Of a DNA stretch of 41,316 bases, positions 1 to 7,951 are shown piece after piece (within the stretch, counting starts at the first letter, position 1; each line of letters starts with the position of its first letter). The position numbers and the translations under genes are program-made. The notes under the pieces are model-generated. The model was not told the DNA's origin and made no database searches. It worked only from the letters and a program-made list of their open reading frames with translations. Source of the DNA: Streptomyces sp. V4I8 (GTDB taxonomy: Bacteria; Actinomycetota; Actinomycetes; Streptomycetales; Streptomycetaceae). The DNA is taken from assembly GCF_041261225.1 (NCBI RefSeq), contig NZ_JBGCCN010000005.1, forward strand, positions 1-41,316, in the 5' to 3' direction.

Positions 1-101
1 GCGGAGCGTAGCAACGAGCCGATCGACCTCGTCGGAGGCAAGGGTGAAGGGGTGGCTGGGCCATGGACGCACGCTGGGCCGATTCGACGCCCCGGTCGAG
101 G

Positions 102-1448
102 TCAGGCTGCCTTGAGCCTGGCGACCTCGCGGGCCCGTTCGCCCAGGGTCCGTGCGACGGGCAATGAGGAGTACGGCTTGAGCTGCGCGCGCAGTTTCCG
201 CAGGTGCTCGTCCCCGCGCGCGGAACTGATCATCTGGTGTTCGTCGAGGAACTCAGCCCATGTAGCACAGGCTGCCTCCACGTGGCGCATGGCCATCTGC
301 CGCTCGGCGATCACTCCGAGGCAGTGCACACGGCCCTGCCGTTCCTGAGGGCTGCGGGCGGCGTTCGAGCGGCGCAGGGCCTTGATGCTGCCTGGTCCGT
401 CCTTGAGTGACCACCTGACGTGTGCCTCGTGGAAGTGGTAGGCGGCCTCGTCGTATCCGCCCACGGCGTCCCGCCGATTGTCGGCCTGGGCTAGCGCGGT
501 CTCCGTCTCGCGGAGCCGGGAAAGGGCGGTGGTCCGGTCGCCCGTCATCGCCGCAGCCGCGGCCTGCTGACCGCGCAAAAACGCCACGAGACGCGGGCCG
601 GATGCTGGCGCGGCTTCCGCTGCGGAATCCGCGAGCTTCAATGCCGCTTCTCCGTAGCCGAGGTGGGATGCCTGCAAGGACATGCCGCGCAAGGTCCGGC
701 AGTAGGTGATGTGGTCTCCGCCTTCCGCCGCGAGATCGAGGGCGGAACGGTAGTACTTCTGGCCCAGCCCTTGCTTCGTCTCGTACATCGCCATCCACCC
801 CGTGAGGTAGACGAAGTCAGCGACGGCCGCAAGCATCGCGTTGCGCACTGCCTCCGAGGCCTCGGCGCGCAGATACGCCCCAATCGTGTTAGTGATGAAC
901 GCCGCTGCCATCGGCCGTGCGTGACCTGCGCCGATCTCGTCCAGGATCTCGGCGACCTTGTCCGTCACCTTGGTGACGGTCTCAACATCACTCATCCCGA
1001 TCCGGAGAGTGCGCCCCACGCTGGTCTCCTTCACGCGCTGGTCCAGTTCTTCGGTCAGCTCGTCGTAGGTGGGGACCACCAGCGTGGCCGCGTACATGCC
1101 CGCGGTCAGCACGTTCCGGCGGGATGGGTCCATGTCTGCTCGGCTCAGCGCCACCACTCCTGAGACAACGTCGCGCTCCTCGGCCGGGTCGTCCCCCCAG
1201 CCGACTTCGGCGGACGTTACTGGTCGTCCGGCGAGCCGCGAGAGCGCCTCAAGGATCGCGGGCAGGGCCTGCAGCTTCGGCCTGCTGCCGGCGAGCCACT
1301 GCGACACGCTCGACTTGTCGTAGTGCAGCGTGACCCCGAGTTCCTTCCCGACGGCGTTCACGCGCCGCGCTAGCTGCGCGTTTCCGATCGTTTCCGTCTG
1401 CATCAGGTCCGCGAGAGCCGTATTGGGCGTGCGCGGTCGTCGTCCCAT
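102..1448 (-). CDS. XRE-family transcriptional regulator with TPR-like C-terminus
   Basis: A 448-residue probable DNA-binding regulator. Residues about 8-75 look like a Cro/C1-type helix-turn-helix, including a stretch reading SSVSQWLAGSRPKLQAL that fits recognition helix plus turn. The remaining ~370 residues are Ala/Leu/Glu-rich helices resembling the TPR-like sensor half of large Streptomyces XRE regulators. The ATG at 1448 is followed directly by an Arg-rich start and the HTH. The gene diverges from the ATP-binding protein gene at 1648, a pairing common in streptomycetes (family knowledge). A tandem GTTCAACC repeat lies just upstream of the start and may be its operator (inference). The target genes and ligand are unknown. 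Confidence 0.85.
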   Translation of the reverse strand: MGRRPRTPNTALADLMQTETIGNAQLARRVNAVGKELGVTLHYDKSSVSQWLAGSRPKLQALPAILEALSRLAGRPVTSAEVGWGDDPAEERDVVSGVVALSRADMDPSRRNVLTAGMYAATLVVPTYDELTEELDQRVKETSVGRTLRIGMSDVETVTKVTDKVAEILDEIGAGHARPMAAAFITNTIGAYLRAEASEAVRNAMLAAVADFVYLTGWMAMYETKQGLGQKYYRSALDLAAEGGDHITYCRTLRGMSLQASHLGYGEAALKLADSAAEAAPASGPRLVAFLRGQQAAAAAMTGDRTTALSRLRETETALAQADNRRDAVGGYDEAAYHFHEAHVRWSLKDGPGSIKALRRSNAARSPQERQGRVHCLGVIAERQMAMRHVEAACATWAEFLDEHQMISSARGDEHLRKLRAQLKPYSSLPVARTLGERAREVARLKAA

Positions 1449-1465
1449 TCCAACCCCCGAGCTGT

Positions 1466-1482
1466 GTTCAACCAGTTCAACC
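1466..1482. promoter_or_regulatory. tandem GTTCAACC repeat, possible operator
   Basis: Two GTTCAACC copies lie at 1466-1473 and 1475-1482, 9 bp apart start to start, 18 bp upstream of the regulator start codon. A related GGTTCAAC occurs at 2296-2303, upstream of the kinase-like gene at 2388. The position between divergent genes suggests an autoregulatory site for the XRE protein. This is inference from repeat and position only. Confidence 0.35.
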
Positions 1483-1647
1483 GTGGCTCCACTCTGCTCC
1501 CTTACCCCGCTGCGCGCACCGGAGTTGAGTGATTACAGGCCGTTCGGTGATCGACATTGGGCGGCCAGTTGACGGCCGCGCTGGCCCATCACCCAACCCC
1601 CGAGGGGGCCGGCGCGGTTCCCCTGCCCTCGGACCAAGGCGTGATCC

Positions 1648-2085
1648 ATGACGATGACGGCGAGCAGCCCCCGCGCGAAGGGGTATCCCGGCTACAGCGA
1701 AATCCGGACCCGTACCGAGGAGACGGCGCCCCTGGCCCGCGATCTGGCCCGCACGGCGTGCACCGCATGGAACCTCCCCGATGAGGTGACGGAGTCCGCG
1801 GCACTCGTGATGGCAGAACTGTTCGCCAACGCGGTGCGGCACGCGTGTGGTCCCTTCGTCCAGGTCATCGTCAACCGGCCCAGCAACGCGCGCGTCTATC
1901 TCGCGGTCACCGACCGCGCACCCGAGTGTCTTCCTCACCTGCGTGCCCCGGAGGATGAGCAGCAGAGTGGGCGAGGGCTGGTCATCATCGAATCCCTGAG
2001 CGAGCGCTGGGGTTACGACCGGCTTGGCCCCGCCGCCCGCCCGTGGGGGAAGCGCTGCTGGGCAGAACTGAGGGTGCCCCAGTGA
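1648..2085 (+). CDS. ATP-binding protein, RsbW/anti-sigma-like HATPase fold
   Basis: A 145-residue single-domain GHKL ATPase of the type found in anti-sigma kinases and in many Streptomyces paralogues paired with XRE regulators. The N box is visible as AELFANAVRHA (Glu57, Asn61). An acidic VTDRAP segment (Asp89) sits at the G1 position, and the GRGLVIIESLSERWGY segment (from about 108) fits the G2 lid. The length matches stand-alone anti-sigma-like domains. The partner (sigma factor, anti-anti-sigma factor or the XRE regulator) is not visible. The stop overlaps the start of the next small gene, so the two are translationally coupled. Confidence 0.85.
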   Translation: MTMTASSPRAKGYPGYSEIRTRTEETAPLARDLARTACTAWNLPDEVTESAALVMAELFANAVRHACGPFVQVIVNRPSNARVYLAVTDRAPECLPHLRAPEDEQQSGRGLVIIESLSERWGYDRLGPAARPWGKRCWAELRVPQ

Positions 2086-2252
2086 TGCCGCTTGACGGCT
2101 TAGACAGGGCGAAGGGGAAGGCCGCCCCGCCACCGCGTCGCCGGCGGAAAACCCGGATCGGCTGGCGACAGGTCGCCGCGCAACTCCTCTTCGTCGTCAC
2201 GGTCACTGCCTTCGTCCTCGCCCTGCTCGCCTACGGCGGCGCCGACTGGTGA
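2085..2252 (+). CDS. small single-pass membrane protein
   Basis: A 56-residue peptide whose ATG overlaps the TGA of the upstream ATP-binding gene by one base (TGATG), so it is probably translationally coupled. It has a very basic, Pro-rich cytoplasmic segment (PPPRRRRKTR) followed by one hydrophobic helix of about 20 residues (VAAQLLFVVTVTAFVLALLAY) and a short acidic end. This predicts an inner-membrane protein with N-terminus inside by the positive-inside rule. I recognise no family. It could tether or sense for the neighbouring ATPase, but that is speculation. Confidence 0.6.
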   Translation: MPLDGLDRAKGKAAPPPRRRRKTRIGWRQVAAQLLFVVTVTAFVLALLAYGGADW

Positions 2253-2387
2253 TCTCCGGTGGCCAGACGGTGTTTTCCCTTCCCGCCCGACCACCGGTTC
2301 AACTGCTGCCTCCCCCTCCCGTGCCCGCCCTCATGAGACGGGACGGCGCACAACTCCTGTCCCGCTCCCTCGTTGAGGAGGCCCCAC

Positions 2388-3569
2388 ATGCCGCACGTCC
2401 TGCCCGAACCGGGACCCCTGTTTGAGCTCTTAGCCGACCGGATACGCCGCGTGGCGTCCGAGCAGTGGCCCGGCGAGCCCGTGACGATCGGCGCTCGCGT
2501 CCCGTCGGTCACTAGTTATGTCCACCGGGTGCACCTCGCCGGCCGGGAGATGTTCGCGAAGAACTCCGTCCTTGGTCTCTCCCTCGTCTCCGTGCTGCGG
2601 GGCGTCGCCGGGGACGGAGACCGGGTCCGTGCGGCGCAAGCCGCCTACGCGATGTCGCCTACGTCGCTGCTGGCACGCGAGGCTGCCCAGCTCCGCGCCC
2701 TGGACACCGCCGGGATTCGGGTCGGACGCTGCGTTGGCTACCGGCACGGCGTGCTGTTCACCGAAGCCGTGAACGGCCCAAGCCTGCTCGACCTGATCAC
2801 CAAGGAACCCGCCAGAACCGCCGACTTGATGACCGGGGCCGTACGCGGCCTCGCAGCGCTCCAATCCCCTGCAGTGGCTGCCGCGGTCGACGCGGCACCG
2901 ATCGCCGAACGCGGCATCGACACCACTTTCCGCCGGAAGTTCAACGGCATCTCCGGCCGCGCCTACGTCTGCAGGCTCGGCGTCGGCCAACTCGACGAAC
3001 GCACCCGCCGCGGCGTGGTGGCCGTGCTCGCGGCTGTGGTGACCCGGCTGCTGAAGCTCCGCCTCACCCCGGCCCCGGGGCCCCGTTTGGTCGTGTACGG
3101 CGACCTGAAGCCCGAGCATGTCCTGTTTCCGGACGGTCCCGACGAGCACCCGGTGTTCATCGACCCGGGCCTGTCGCGCGGGGGCGCTCACCAGGACACC
3201 GCGAAACTCGTCTCCCGCTCGCTCCTCACCGTGCTCACGGCCGCGCCGGTCCATCGCGCTGCCCCCGTGGTGGAGGGCATCGACGCCTTCACCCAGGATC
3301 AGGCTCGGCACAGCAGCCGGGCCGAGCGCGGGATGTGGCTGCGCCGGCTGCTGGTCACGTGGCTGATGGACAGCGTCAACATCCTCTCGACCTACCTCGC
3401 CGCCCCAGCCGCGCTGCCGCTGCCGGAACACGCGCGCGCGGTCGTCGACGCCGCTACGGCCCTGTGCACGGTCCTGGACTCCGTCAGCGCCAACCTGACC
3501 GCCGGAACCGATCCTGACACGGTGTGGCGCCTGGCGCTCGCCTCGGTGACCCGGGAGGCGGTTCGATGA
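2388..3569 (+). CDS. aminoglycoside-phosphotransferase-fold kinase-like protein
   Basis: A 393-residue protein with the outline of the APH/choline-kinase fold. The ATG at 2388 was chosen because a strong GAGGAGG lies at 2375-2381. Lys58 (MFAKNS) and Glu98 (LAREAAQL) sit where the ATP-binding Lys and helix-C Glu are expected. The Brenner-type loop reads VVYGDLKPEHVLF: Asp239 is kept, the usual His is Tyr237 and the usual Asn is His244. Asp259 (FIDPG) fits the metal-binding Asp. The degenerate loop leaves open whether it is an active kinase on an unusual substrate or a pseudokinase. The stop overlaps the next gene by ATGA, so it is coupled to the dehydrogenase-like gene. Confidence 0.75.
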   Translation: MPHVLPEPGPLFELLADRIRRVASEQWPGEPVTIGARVPSVTSYVHRVHLAGREMFAKNSVLGLSLVSVLRGVAGDGDRVRAAQAAYAMSPTSLLAREAAQLRALDTAGIRVGRCVGYRHGVLFTEAVNGPSLLDLITKEPARTADLMTGAVRGLAALQSPAVAAAVDAAPIAERGIDTTFRRKFNGISGRAYVCRLGVGQLDERTRRGVVAVLAAVVTRLLKLRLTPAPGPRLVVYGDLKPEHVLFPDGPDEHPVFIDPGLSRGGAHQDTAKLVSRSLLTVLTAAPVHRAAPVVEGIDAFTQDQARHSSRAERGMWLRRLLVTWLMDSVNILSTYLAAPAALPLPEHARAVVDAATALCTVLDSVSANLTAGTDPDTVWRLALASVTREAVR

Positions 3570-4471
3570 CCCGCCGCTACACGATCGGCGTCATCGGCGC
3601 CGGCGCCGTCGGCCAGAGTGTCGCCGCCCTCCTGGCCGCCGAACCCTGGTGTACCCGTCTGCTGATCACTTCCCGCGCCCCCGAGGCCGCGTGCGGCCTG
3701 GTGACGGACCTGGAAGAGGCCCGGCAACTCGTCGGCGGCGCTCGCGTGTTCACCGCCACACGTGCCGATATGGGCGACGCTGACGCGCTGGTCATCTGCC
3801 CTCGTGCAAAGTTCACCAACACCCGCACCGCGGATGTGCGCATGGCCGGACTGGTTGCCAACGCCCCTGTGGTCGCCGAGTGGGCTCACACCCTGACCGG
3901 CTATCCGGGCGTTGTCGTGATGGTCACCAACCCGGTCGACGTGCTGGCCCGCTACTTCGCCGACTTGTCCCGCGCGCGCCAGGTGTTCGGTATCGGCTCC
4001 GCCACGGACACCGCCCGCTACCGTCTCGCCCTCGCGCAGCATCACCGGGTGCCGGTCGAGACCGTGGAGGGCTACGTGATCGGCGAACACGGCGACAGCG
4101 CCGTCATCTGCGCCTCCTCGACCACCATCAGCGGACGTCCCGCCACGGTGCCGCTCGAAGTCGTCACAGCCGAACTCCGCGAGCGGCCGCGCCGGATCAA
4201 CACCGGAATAGGTCGCGTGCGCAACAGCCCCGCCGCAGCCGTGGTCTCTGCCCTGCGCAAGCTCCTGGCCGTCGAGGACGGCACGGACGTGCTGTCCGTC
4301 AACCGCGGCGGGGTGTGGCTCGGAATCCGGTTGCAGATCACCTCCGGTCAGCCCACCGTCACCCCCCTGACCCTGAACGAGCGGGAAACCGTCCAGTTCA
4401 TCGCCGCCCGCGCCAAGTTGGGCGCCGCCTACCGCAAGATCAACCGTGAAGGAGCAACGTCATGCCGTTGA
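3566..4471 (+). CDS. lactate/malate dehydrogenase-family protein
   Basis: A 301-residue NAD(P)-dependent 2-hydroxyacid dehydrogenase-like protein of normal family length. The Rossmann motif GAGAVG is at 11-16. TNPVD is at 121-125. The catalytic Asp/Arg pair fits Asp148 and Arg151 (ATDTARYR), and the catalytic His fits His175 (IGEHGDS). The mobile loop reads PRAKFTNTR, with Arg87 as the probable transition-state Arg. The residue aligning with the specificity site is Ala or Lys rather than Gln (lactate) or Arg (malate), so the substrate is probably a different 2-oxo acid (inference from a hand alignment). The ATGA overlap upstream and 10-bp overlap downstream mark a tight operon. Confidence 0.85.
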   Translation: MTRRYTIGVIGAGAVGQSVAALLAAEPWCTRLLITSRAPEAACGLVTDLEEARQLVGGARVFTATRADMGDADALVICPRAKFTNTRTADVRMAGLVANAPVVAEWAHTLTGYPGVVVMVTNPVDVLARYFADLSRARQVFGIGSATDTARYRLALAQHHRVPVETVEGYVIGEHGDSAVICASSTTISGRPATVPLEVVTAELRERPRRINTGIGRVRNSPAAAVVSALRKLLAVEDGTDVLSVNRGGVWLGIRLQITSGQPTVTPLTLNERETVQFIAARAKLGAAYRKINREGATSCR

Positions 4472-5592
4472 CTGCTACCCGCATCACCGCCGGCACCGCC
4501 ACCGTGACGGTCGCCTCCCAAAGGGAAGAGGTCACCGACTGGTCGCGCCGGTATTTCGGTTCCTGGTGGAGCGCCACCACCGCTAAGGCCCCCACGGATG
4601 GCGGCACTGCCGAGGACGGCGGCGGCCTGGTCCTGGCCGACGTCGACCCCGGCCGGATGGAGGACGTCCACACCCTCATCCGCGACTACGGCTTCACCGA
4701 GACCGACTACGCGAACGCTCACACACTCGTGTCACGGCAGGACGGCATCACCTACGCCGTACAGCCGGAAGAACGCCTCGCCTACCACGCCGACCGGCGC
4801 CACCTCGTCATCGTCGGCGAACACTGCGAACCCGTCGCCGTCGCCGCCGCCCGCCTCGCCCGCGAACTCGTACGCGCCCAGCTCCTCGCCGACGGCTGGA
4901 CCGTCCTTCACGCCTCCGCTGCCGTCAAGGACGGCCGCGCGGTGCTCACTCTCGGTGAGAAGGGAGCCGGGAAGACCACCACCGCCCTTCTCCTCGCCCG
5001 CGCCGGGTGGGGGCTGCTCGCCAACGACCGGGTGTTCGCCCGCACCGAGGCCGACGGCTCGGTCAAAGTACTGCCCTGGCCGTCGGCCGCCGCCATCGGG
5101 CTCGGTCTGCTCGATGCGACGGGCCTATACGAGCAGGTGCGCGAAAGGGTGCTCGCCGGCGAACAGCTCCACCCCACTCAGCACGCGAGCGTGACCGAGG
5201 CTCTGCGCGACGGCCGCCGCGAGCCTTTGGTGAAGGACACCGGCAAGGAACTCAAACCGCAGTTCTTCCCCGACCAGCTCTCCACCTGGCTCGGCCTCAC
5301 CCTGGCCACCCAAGCCACCGCGGCCGGACTGCTGTTCCCCACAGTGAACCCCCAGGTGTCCCCCACGCTCTTCGACAACGACCGCGCGCTGACCGAATCG
5401 GACGTCTTCACGCGCACGACCGAGGACCGCTACCCCGACATCTTCGAACTGACCCCGGCCGCCACCCCCGCAGCAGCCGAGCTGGTCCACCAGCTCGGCC
5501 GTCTCCCCCGCCGCTCGCTCATGCTCAGCCACGACACCGACGCGAACACCGCACTCCTGACCAAGGCCACCGACGACATCACGGCCGACTAG
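4462..5592 (+). CDS. HPr-kinase-like P-loop protein
   Basis: A 376-residue protein with an N-terminal ~140-residue domain I do not recognise and a C-terminal HprK-type nucleotide-binding domain. The P-loop GEKGAGKT is at 165-172. It is preceded by LHASAAV (His150), as in HprK-like proteins, and followed by LLANDRV (Asp189) at the Walker-B-like position. HPr kinase relatives outside sugar regulation occur in RiPP pathways, for example as lasso-peptide serine kinases (family knowledge), but no precursor peptide or cyclase is seen here. A GAAGGAG ribosome-binding site precedes the ATG, which overlaps the dehydrogenase gene by 10 bp. The protein is probably the last member of the operon and phosphorylates a small molecule, peptide or protein (inference). 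Confidence 0.75.
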   Translation: MPLTATRITAGTATVTVASQREEVTDWSRRYFGSWWSATTAKAPTDGGTAEDGGGLVLADVDPGRMEDVHTLIRDYGFTETDYANAHTLVSRQDGITYAVQPEERLAYHADRRHLVIVGEHCEPVAVAAARLARELVRAQLLADGWTVLHASAAVKDGRAVLTLGEKGAGKTTTALLLARAGWGLLANDRVFARTEADGSVKVLPWPSAAAIGLGLLDATGLYEQVRERVLAGEQLHPTQHASVTEALRDGRREPLVKDTGKELKPQFFPDQLSTWLGLTLATQATAAGLLFPTVNPQVSPTLFDNDRALTESDVFTRTTEDRYPDIFELTPAATPAAAELVHQLGRLPRRSLMLSHDTDANTALLTKATDDITAD

Positions 5593-5611
5593 TCCACGGC
5601 CGCCCAAGACC

Positions 5612-5656
5612 CCCGCCCCGGCAGCAAACCCTGGATAGGTCGAGCGTCGGGGCGGG
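5612..5656 (+). terminator. candidate operon terminator hairpin
   Basis: The arms CCCGCCCCG (5612-5620) and CGGGGCGGG (5648-5656) are perfect 9-bp complements separated by 27 bases, 19 bp after the HprK-like stop codon. Streptomyces terminators often lack a U tract. The long loop lowers confidence. Confidence 0.45.
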
Positions 5657-5869
5657 CTTCAGCGTCCGTCTGGCATCCCGTGACGGATCCGGGCCAGTGT
5701 GTCAGCTGGATGGACTCTCTCCGCGGCTGCGCGAGGGTGCCTTCGTATCGCGGTATAAGGCCGCCCATCCACGCCTGCCGGTCAGCTCGTGATGAACGTG
5801 TCGAGCACGTCAAAGATCACGATTGCACAAGGTGTGCTGACGATCGTGAGGTAGGTTTCCATGGCTCCC

Positions 5870-6117
5870 ATGACGCTGCGCCCGCACCAGCTCAAAGCAG
5901 CCGACAGCGTAGTGAGGCACCTCCAGGCCCCCACCAGCGGCCGTATTCCTCCGCAGGGGCTGAGAATGCACGTCGTCCGACCGGCTCCGGAAAGACTCTG
6001 ATCGCTGTCGACGCTGCTCACCGGCTGGCCGCGCGGCGTCTGCTCGTCTTGGTGCCCACGCTGGATCTGCTGACCCAGACCGCCAGGACATGGCGCCAAG
6101 GCGGCCTGCGCGGTGCG
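5870..6117 (+). pseudogene. 5' fragment of a DEAD/DEAH-box helicase, frameshifted
   Basis: The ATG at 5870 begins MTLRPHQLKAAD, the typical opening of actinomycete superfamily-2 helicases with a helicase-associated domain. The frame is lost near 5975-5982 and resumes one frame over as PTGSGKTLIAVDAAHRL (Walker A), then LVLVPTLDLLTQTARTW. Similarity stops at about 6117, where unrelated sequence begins. No DEAH box or helicase domain 2 follows. A separate fragment carrying the DEAH region of the same family lies at 27150-27303 on the other strand. The piece is non-functional. Helicases of this kind occur near Streptomyces linear-replicon ends, but nothing here proves such a location. Confidence 0.7.
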
Positions 6118-6455
6118 TTGGTCGTGACGATCTGGCGGACGGTCTCTGCTGTGATCGTGGAGTCGACCTCGGCAACGTGATTGCAGATCCGCTGCATCCA
6201 GTCGACGTCGTCCGTGGGCCGGCCACTGCTGCAGAGACCTTCCGTTGCAGCCCGTGTAGCGGACGACTCGTGCACGTCCGCAGCCGGCGCAGGTCTGTCG
6301 CTGGCGTCGCAGCGGACGCAGCCCCTAAGGCTACCCCGGCGCTGCGGGAGCGGTTCCGGTTTGCCGCAGCCTGCGCAGAGCGGGACGGCGACGTGGCGGG
6401 CGCCGCGTGCCAGGAGTGTGCGGATGAGTCGTTGGGCCGCCCACCGACGGTTGCG
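6118..6455 (-). pseudogene. scrambled relics of a zinc-ribbon (integrase-associated?) protein
   Basis: The minus strand reads RRWAAQRLIRTLLARGARHV and then CAGCGKPEPL, CVRCD and, after a frameshift, CAGCGR: paired Cys motifs of zinc ribbons. Downstream, from an ATG at 6197, comes MQRICNHVAEVDSTITAETV, running to about 6118. In the Streptomyces zinc-ribbon proteins that I recall as site-specific-integrase relatives, the second type of segment precedes the first, so these pieces are rearranged or come from two tandem copies. The family assignment is from memory of the Cys pattern and is weak. The sequence between 6456 and 6714 shows no gene and holds the promoter region of the next one. Confidence 0.35.
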
Positions 6456-6714
6456 TTCGTGACAGGTTCTGGATGCCGGCGAGATTGACAGCCGCCCATC
6501 AAGAGCGCCATATTAATTACGCGAAATAAGCGGCAAATGCGGTGGGCGGCGGAAGGCACCCTCTCACGAGAGTGTCGCCCCAGGGCGGCAACCCCGGCCG
6601 AACGTCCCGCCGACCACCTTCACCAACTCGACTCGCCCGCCGGCACGTAAGTGCTGGAGGAACACAGAAGAGCAGGCCCCAAGTATAGGACCGCTCCCCG
6701 AAGCGGAGAACGCA

Positions 6715-7644
6715 ATGCCCAAGCCCCTGAACCCGCAGCGTCGCCTCATCGGTGACCGTGCCGTGGTCAACCGCGACTGGATCCGCGAGTTCACCGGCGC
6801 CAGCGTCGGCACCGCGGCCCGCTGGTACAAGATCCGGCTCGAGCAGCCGGAGAAGCACCGCCACCCGGAGAAGGAGCGCATCGCGGGGACCGACTTCTAC
6901 GACGAGACGCAGTTCCGCTCCTTCTACACGTGGTTCCAGCAGGAGAAGGCGAGCAAGGTCCTCAGGGCCGACCCGGAGCTGCACGAACTCGACCCCGAGA
7001 CCCTCGTCTCCATCAACAAGGCCGCCGAGCTGCTGAACTTCAGCGGGCCTTCGGTGATCCGCAAGTACCTCAACAACAACCCCGACTACTTCCCCAAGCC
7101 CCTCCCCGAGCCGGTGGAGGGCCCTACCGGCCGCATGATCCCCGGCTTCCGTGTCGGCGACCTGCAGGACTTCGACCGCAAGCGCACCGGGGACAAGCTC
7201 GGCAAGGCCGGGCGCCATCCCGGGCCGCAGCCCGAGGCACCAGTCGGCCGGCCTTCCGCCCTCGTGGGGGCTCTCGCGGCCGAGCTGAGCACCCGCGCCG
7301 GCAGTGAGCCGCTCACGGCCACGCAGCTCGCCGAGCAGTACGCCGCCGAGGCAATCGAGCGCGACGGCTACCACCCGGGTCTGGCCGCGGAGCTCAGCGT
7401 GCAGTACGGCGGTCCGCAGAGGTCCTGGGAGTACGTCGTCCGCAACACACTCAAGCACCGCTCCACGGCCGCGCCGACCCGCTCGGAAGCCGACCGGCGG
7501 GCGGAGATCGCCCTGGCCGCCCTGCGCGAGCGCGGCGACGTGCGAGGGCTCGCCGCCTCGCTCGCCCGCGAGCACGGCGGCAGCCCCGACGTCTGGTCCC
7601 GCGCAGTGAACGCGGCCCGGGGGCTCGCCGACCCCACCACCTGA
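6715..7644 (+). CDS. DNA-binding protein with two winged-helix-like domains
   Basis: A 309-residue protein preceded by GGAGAA about 7 bases before the ATG. Residues about 18-75 (VNRDWIREFTGASVGTAARW onward, then FYDETQFRSFYTWF) and about 100-160 (SINKAAELLNFSGPSVIRKYL, then GFRVGDLQDFDRKR) each resemble MerR/excisionase-type winged helices. The second half is Ala/Glu-rich helices with Arg clusters. No named family is recognised. It heads a short co-directional set with the genes at 7675 and 7952. A role in plasmid maintenance, excision or transcriptional control is plausible but is inference. Confidence 0.6.
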   Translation: MPKPLNPQRRLIGDRAVVNRDWIREFTGASVGTAARWYKIRLEQPEKHRHPEKERIAGTDFYDETQFRSFYTWFQQEKASKVLRADPELHELDPETLVSINKAAELLNFSGPSVIRKYLNNNPDYFPKPLPEPVEGPTGRMIPGFRVGDLQDFDRKRTGDKLGKAGRHPGPQPEAPVGRPSALVGALAAELSTRAGSEPLTATQLAEQYAAEAIERDGYHPGLAAELSVQYGGPQRSWEYVVRNTLKHRSTAAPTRSEADRRAEIALAALRERGDVRGLAASLAREHGGSPDVWSRAVNAARGLADPTT

Positions 7645-7674
7645 TCACCCCCACCAGCCTGAGGACGCTCCCCG

Positions 7675-7911
7675 ATGCCCAGTTATCAGCTTCGCGACAC
7701 CACTACCCGCCAGGTCCTCGTCCGCGGCCTGGCCGACTACGCCGCGGCCGAGGCCGCCCTGGACCGGCTCGACGACGAACTGGAGCACGACCTCGCGGCC
7801 AACGGCGAAGGCGCCGGACGCATCCGGCTGCGCCTCGACGTCGAGAAGGTCACCGACGGCACCGCGGAGGCTGTCGGGCACCACGTGCTCCTCCTCGGCG
7901 TCGCCGACTAG
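7675..7911 (+). CDS. small hypothetical protein
   Basis: A 78-residue protein starting 30 bp after the upstream stop, with GAGGA upstream of the ATG. It begins PSYQLRDTTTRQVLVRGL, followed by an Ala/Glu/Asp-rich helical centre (LDRLDDELEHDLAANGEG) and beta-like segments (RIRLRLDVEKV, HHVLLLGVAD). It is acidic and soluble, with no Cys and no membrane segment. Third-position GC is high as expected for a real gene. The family is unknown. The position suggests co-transcription with its neighbours. Confidence 0.6.
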   Translation: MPSYQLRDTTTRQVLVRGLADYAAAEAALDRLDDELEHDLAANGEGAGRIRLRLDVEKVTDGTAEAVGHHVLLLGVAD

Positions 7912-7951
7912 ACCGACCCGCTGCCCGCGCTGTAGCCGACGGAGCTTGCCC

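Noticed and set aside
2388..5592. Lasso-peptide or other RiPP cluster because of the HprK-like gene
   Set aside because: No precursor peptide, asparagine-synthetase-like cyclase, protease or PqqD-like protein is visible. The 56-residue peptide at 2085 is a membrane protein, not a leader-core peptide.
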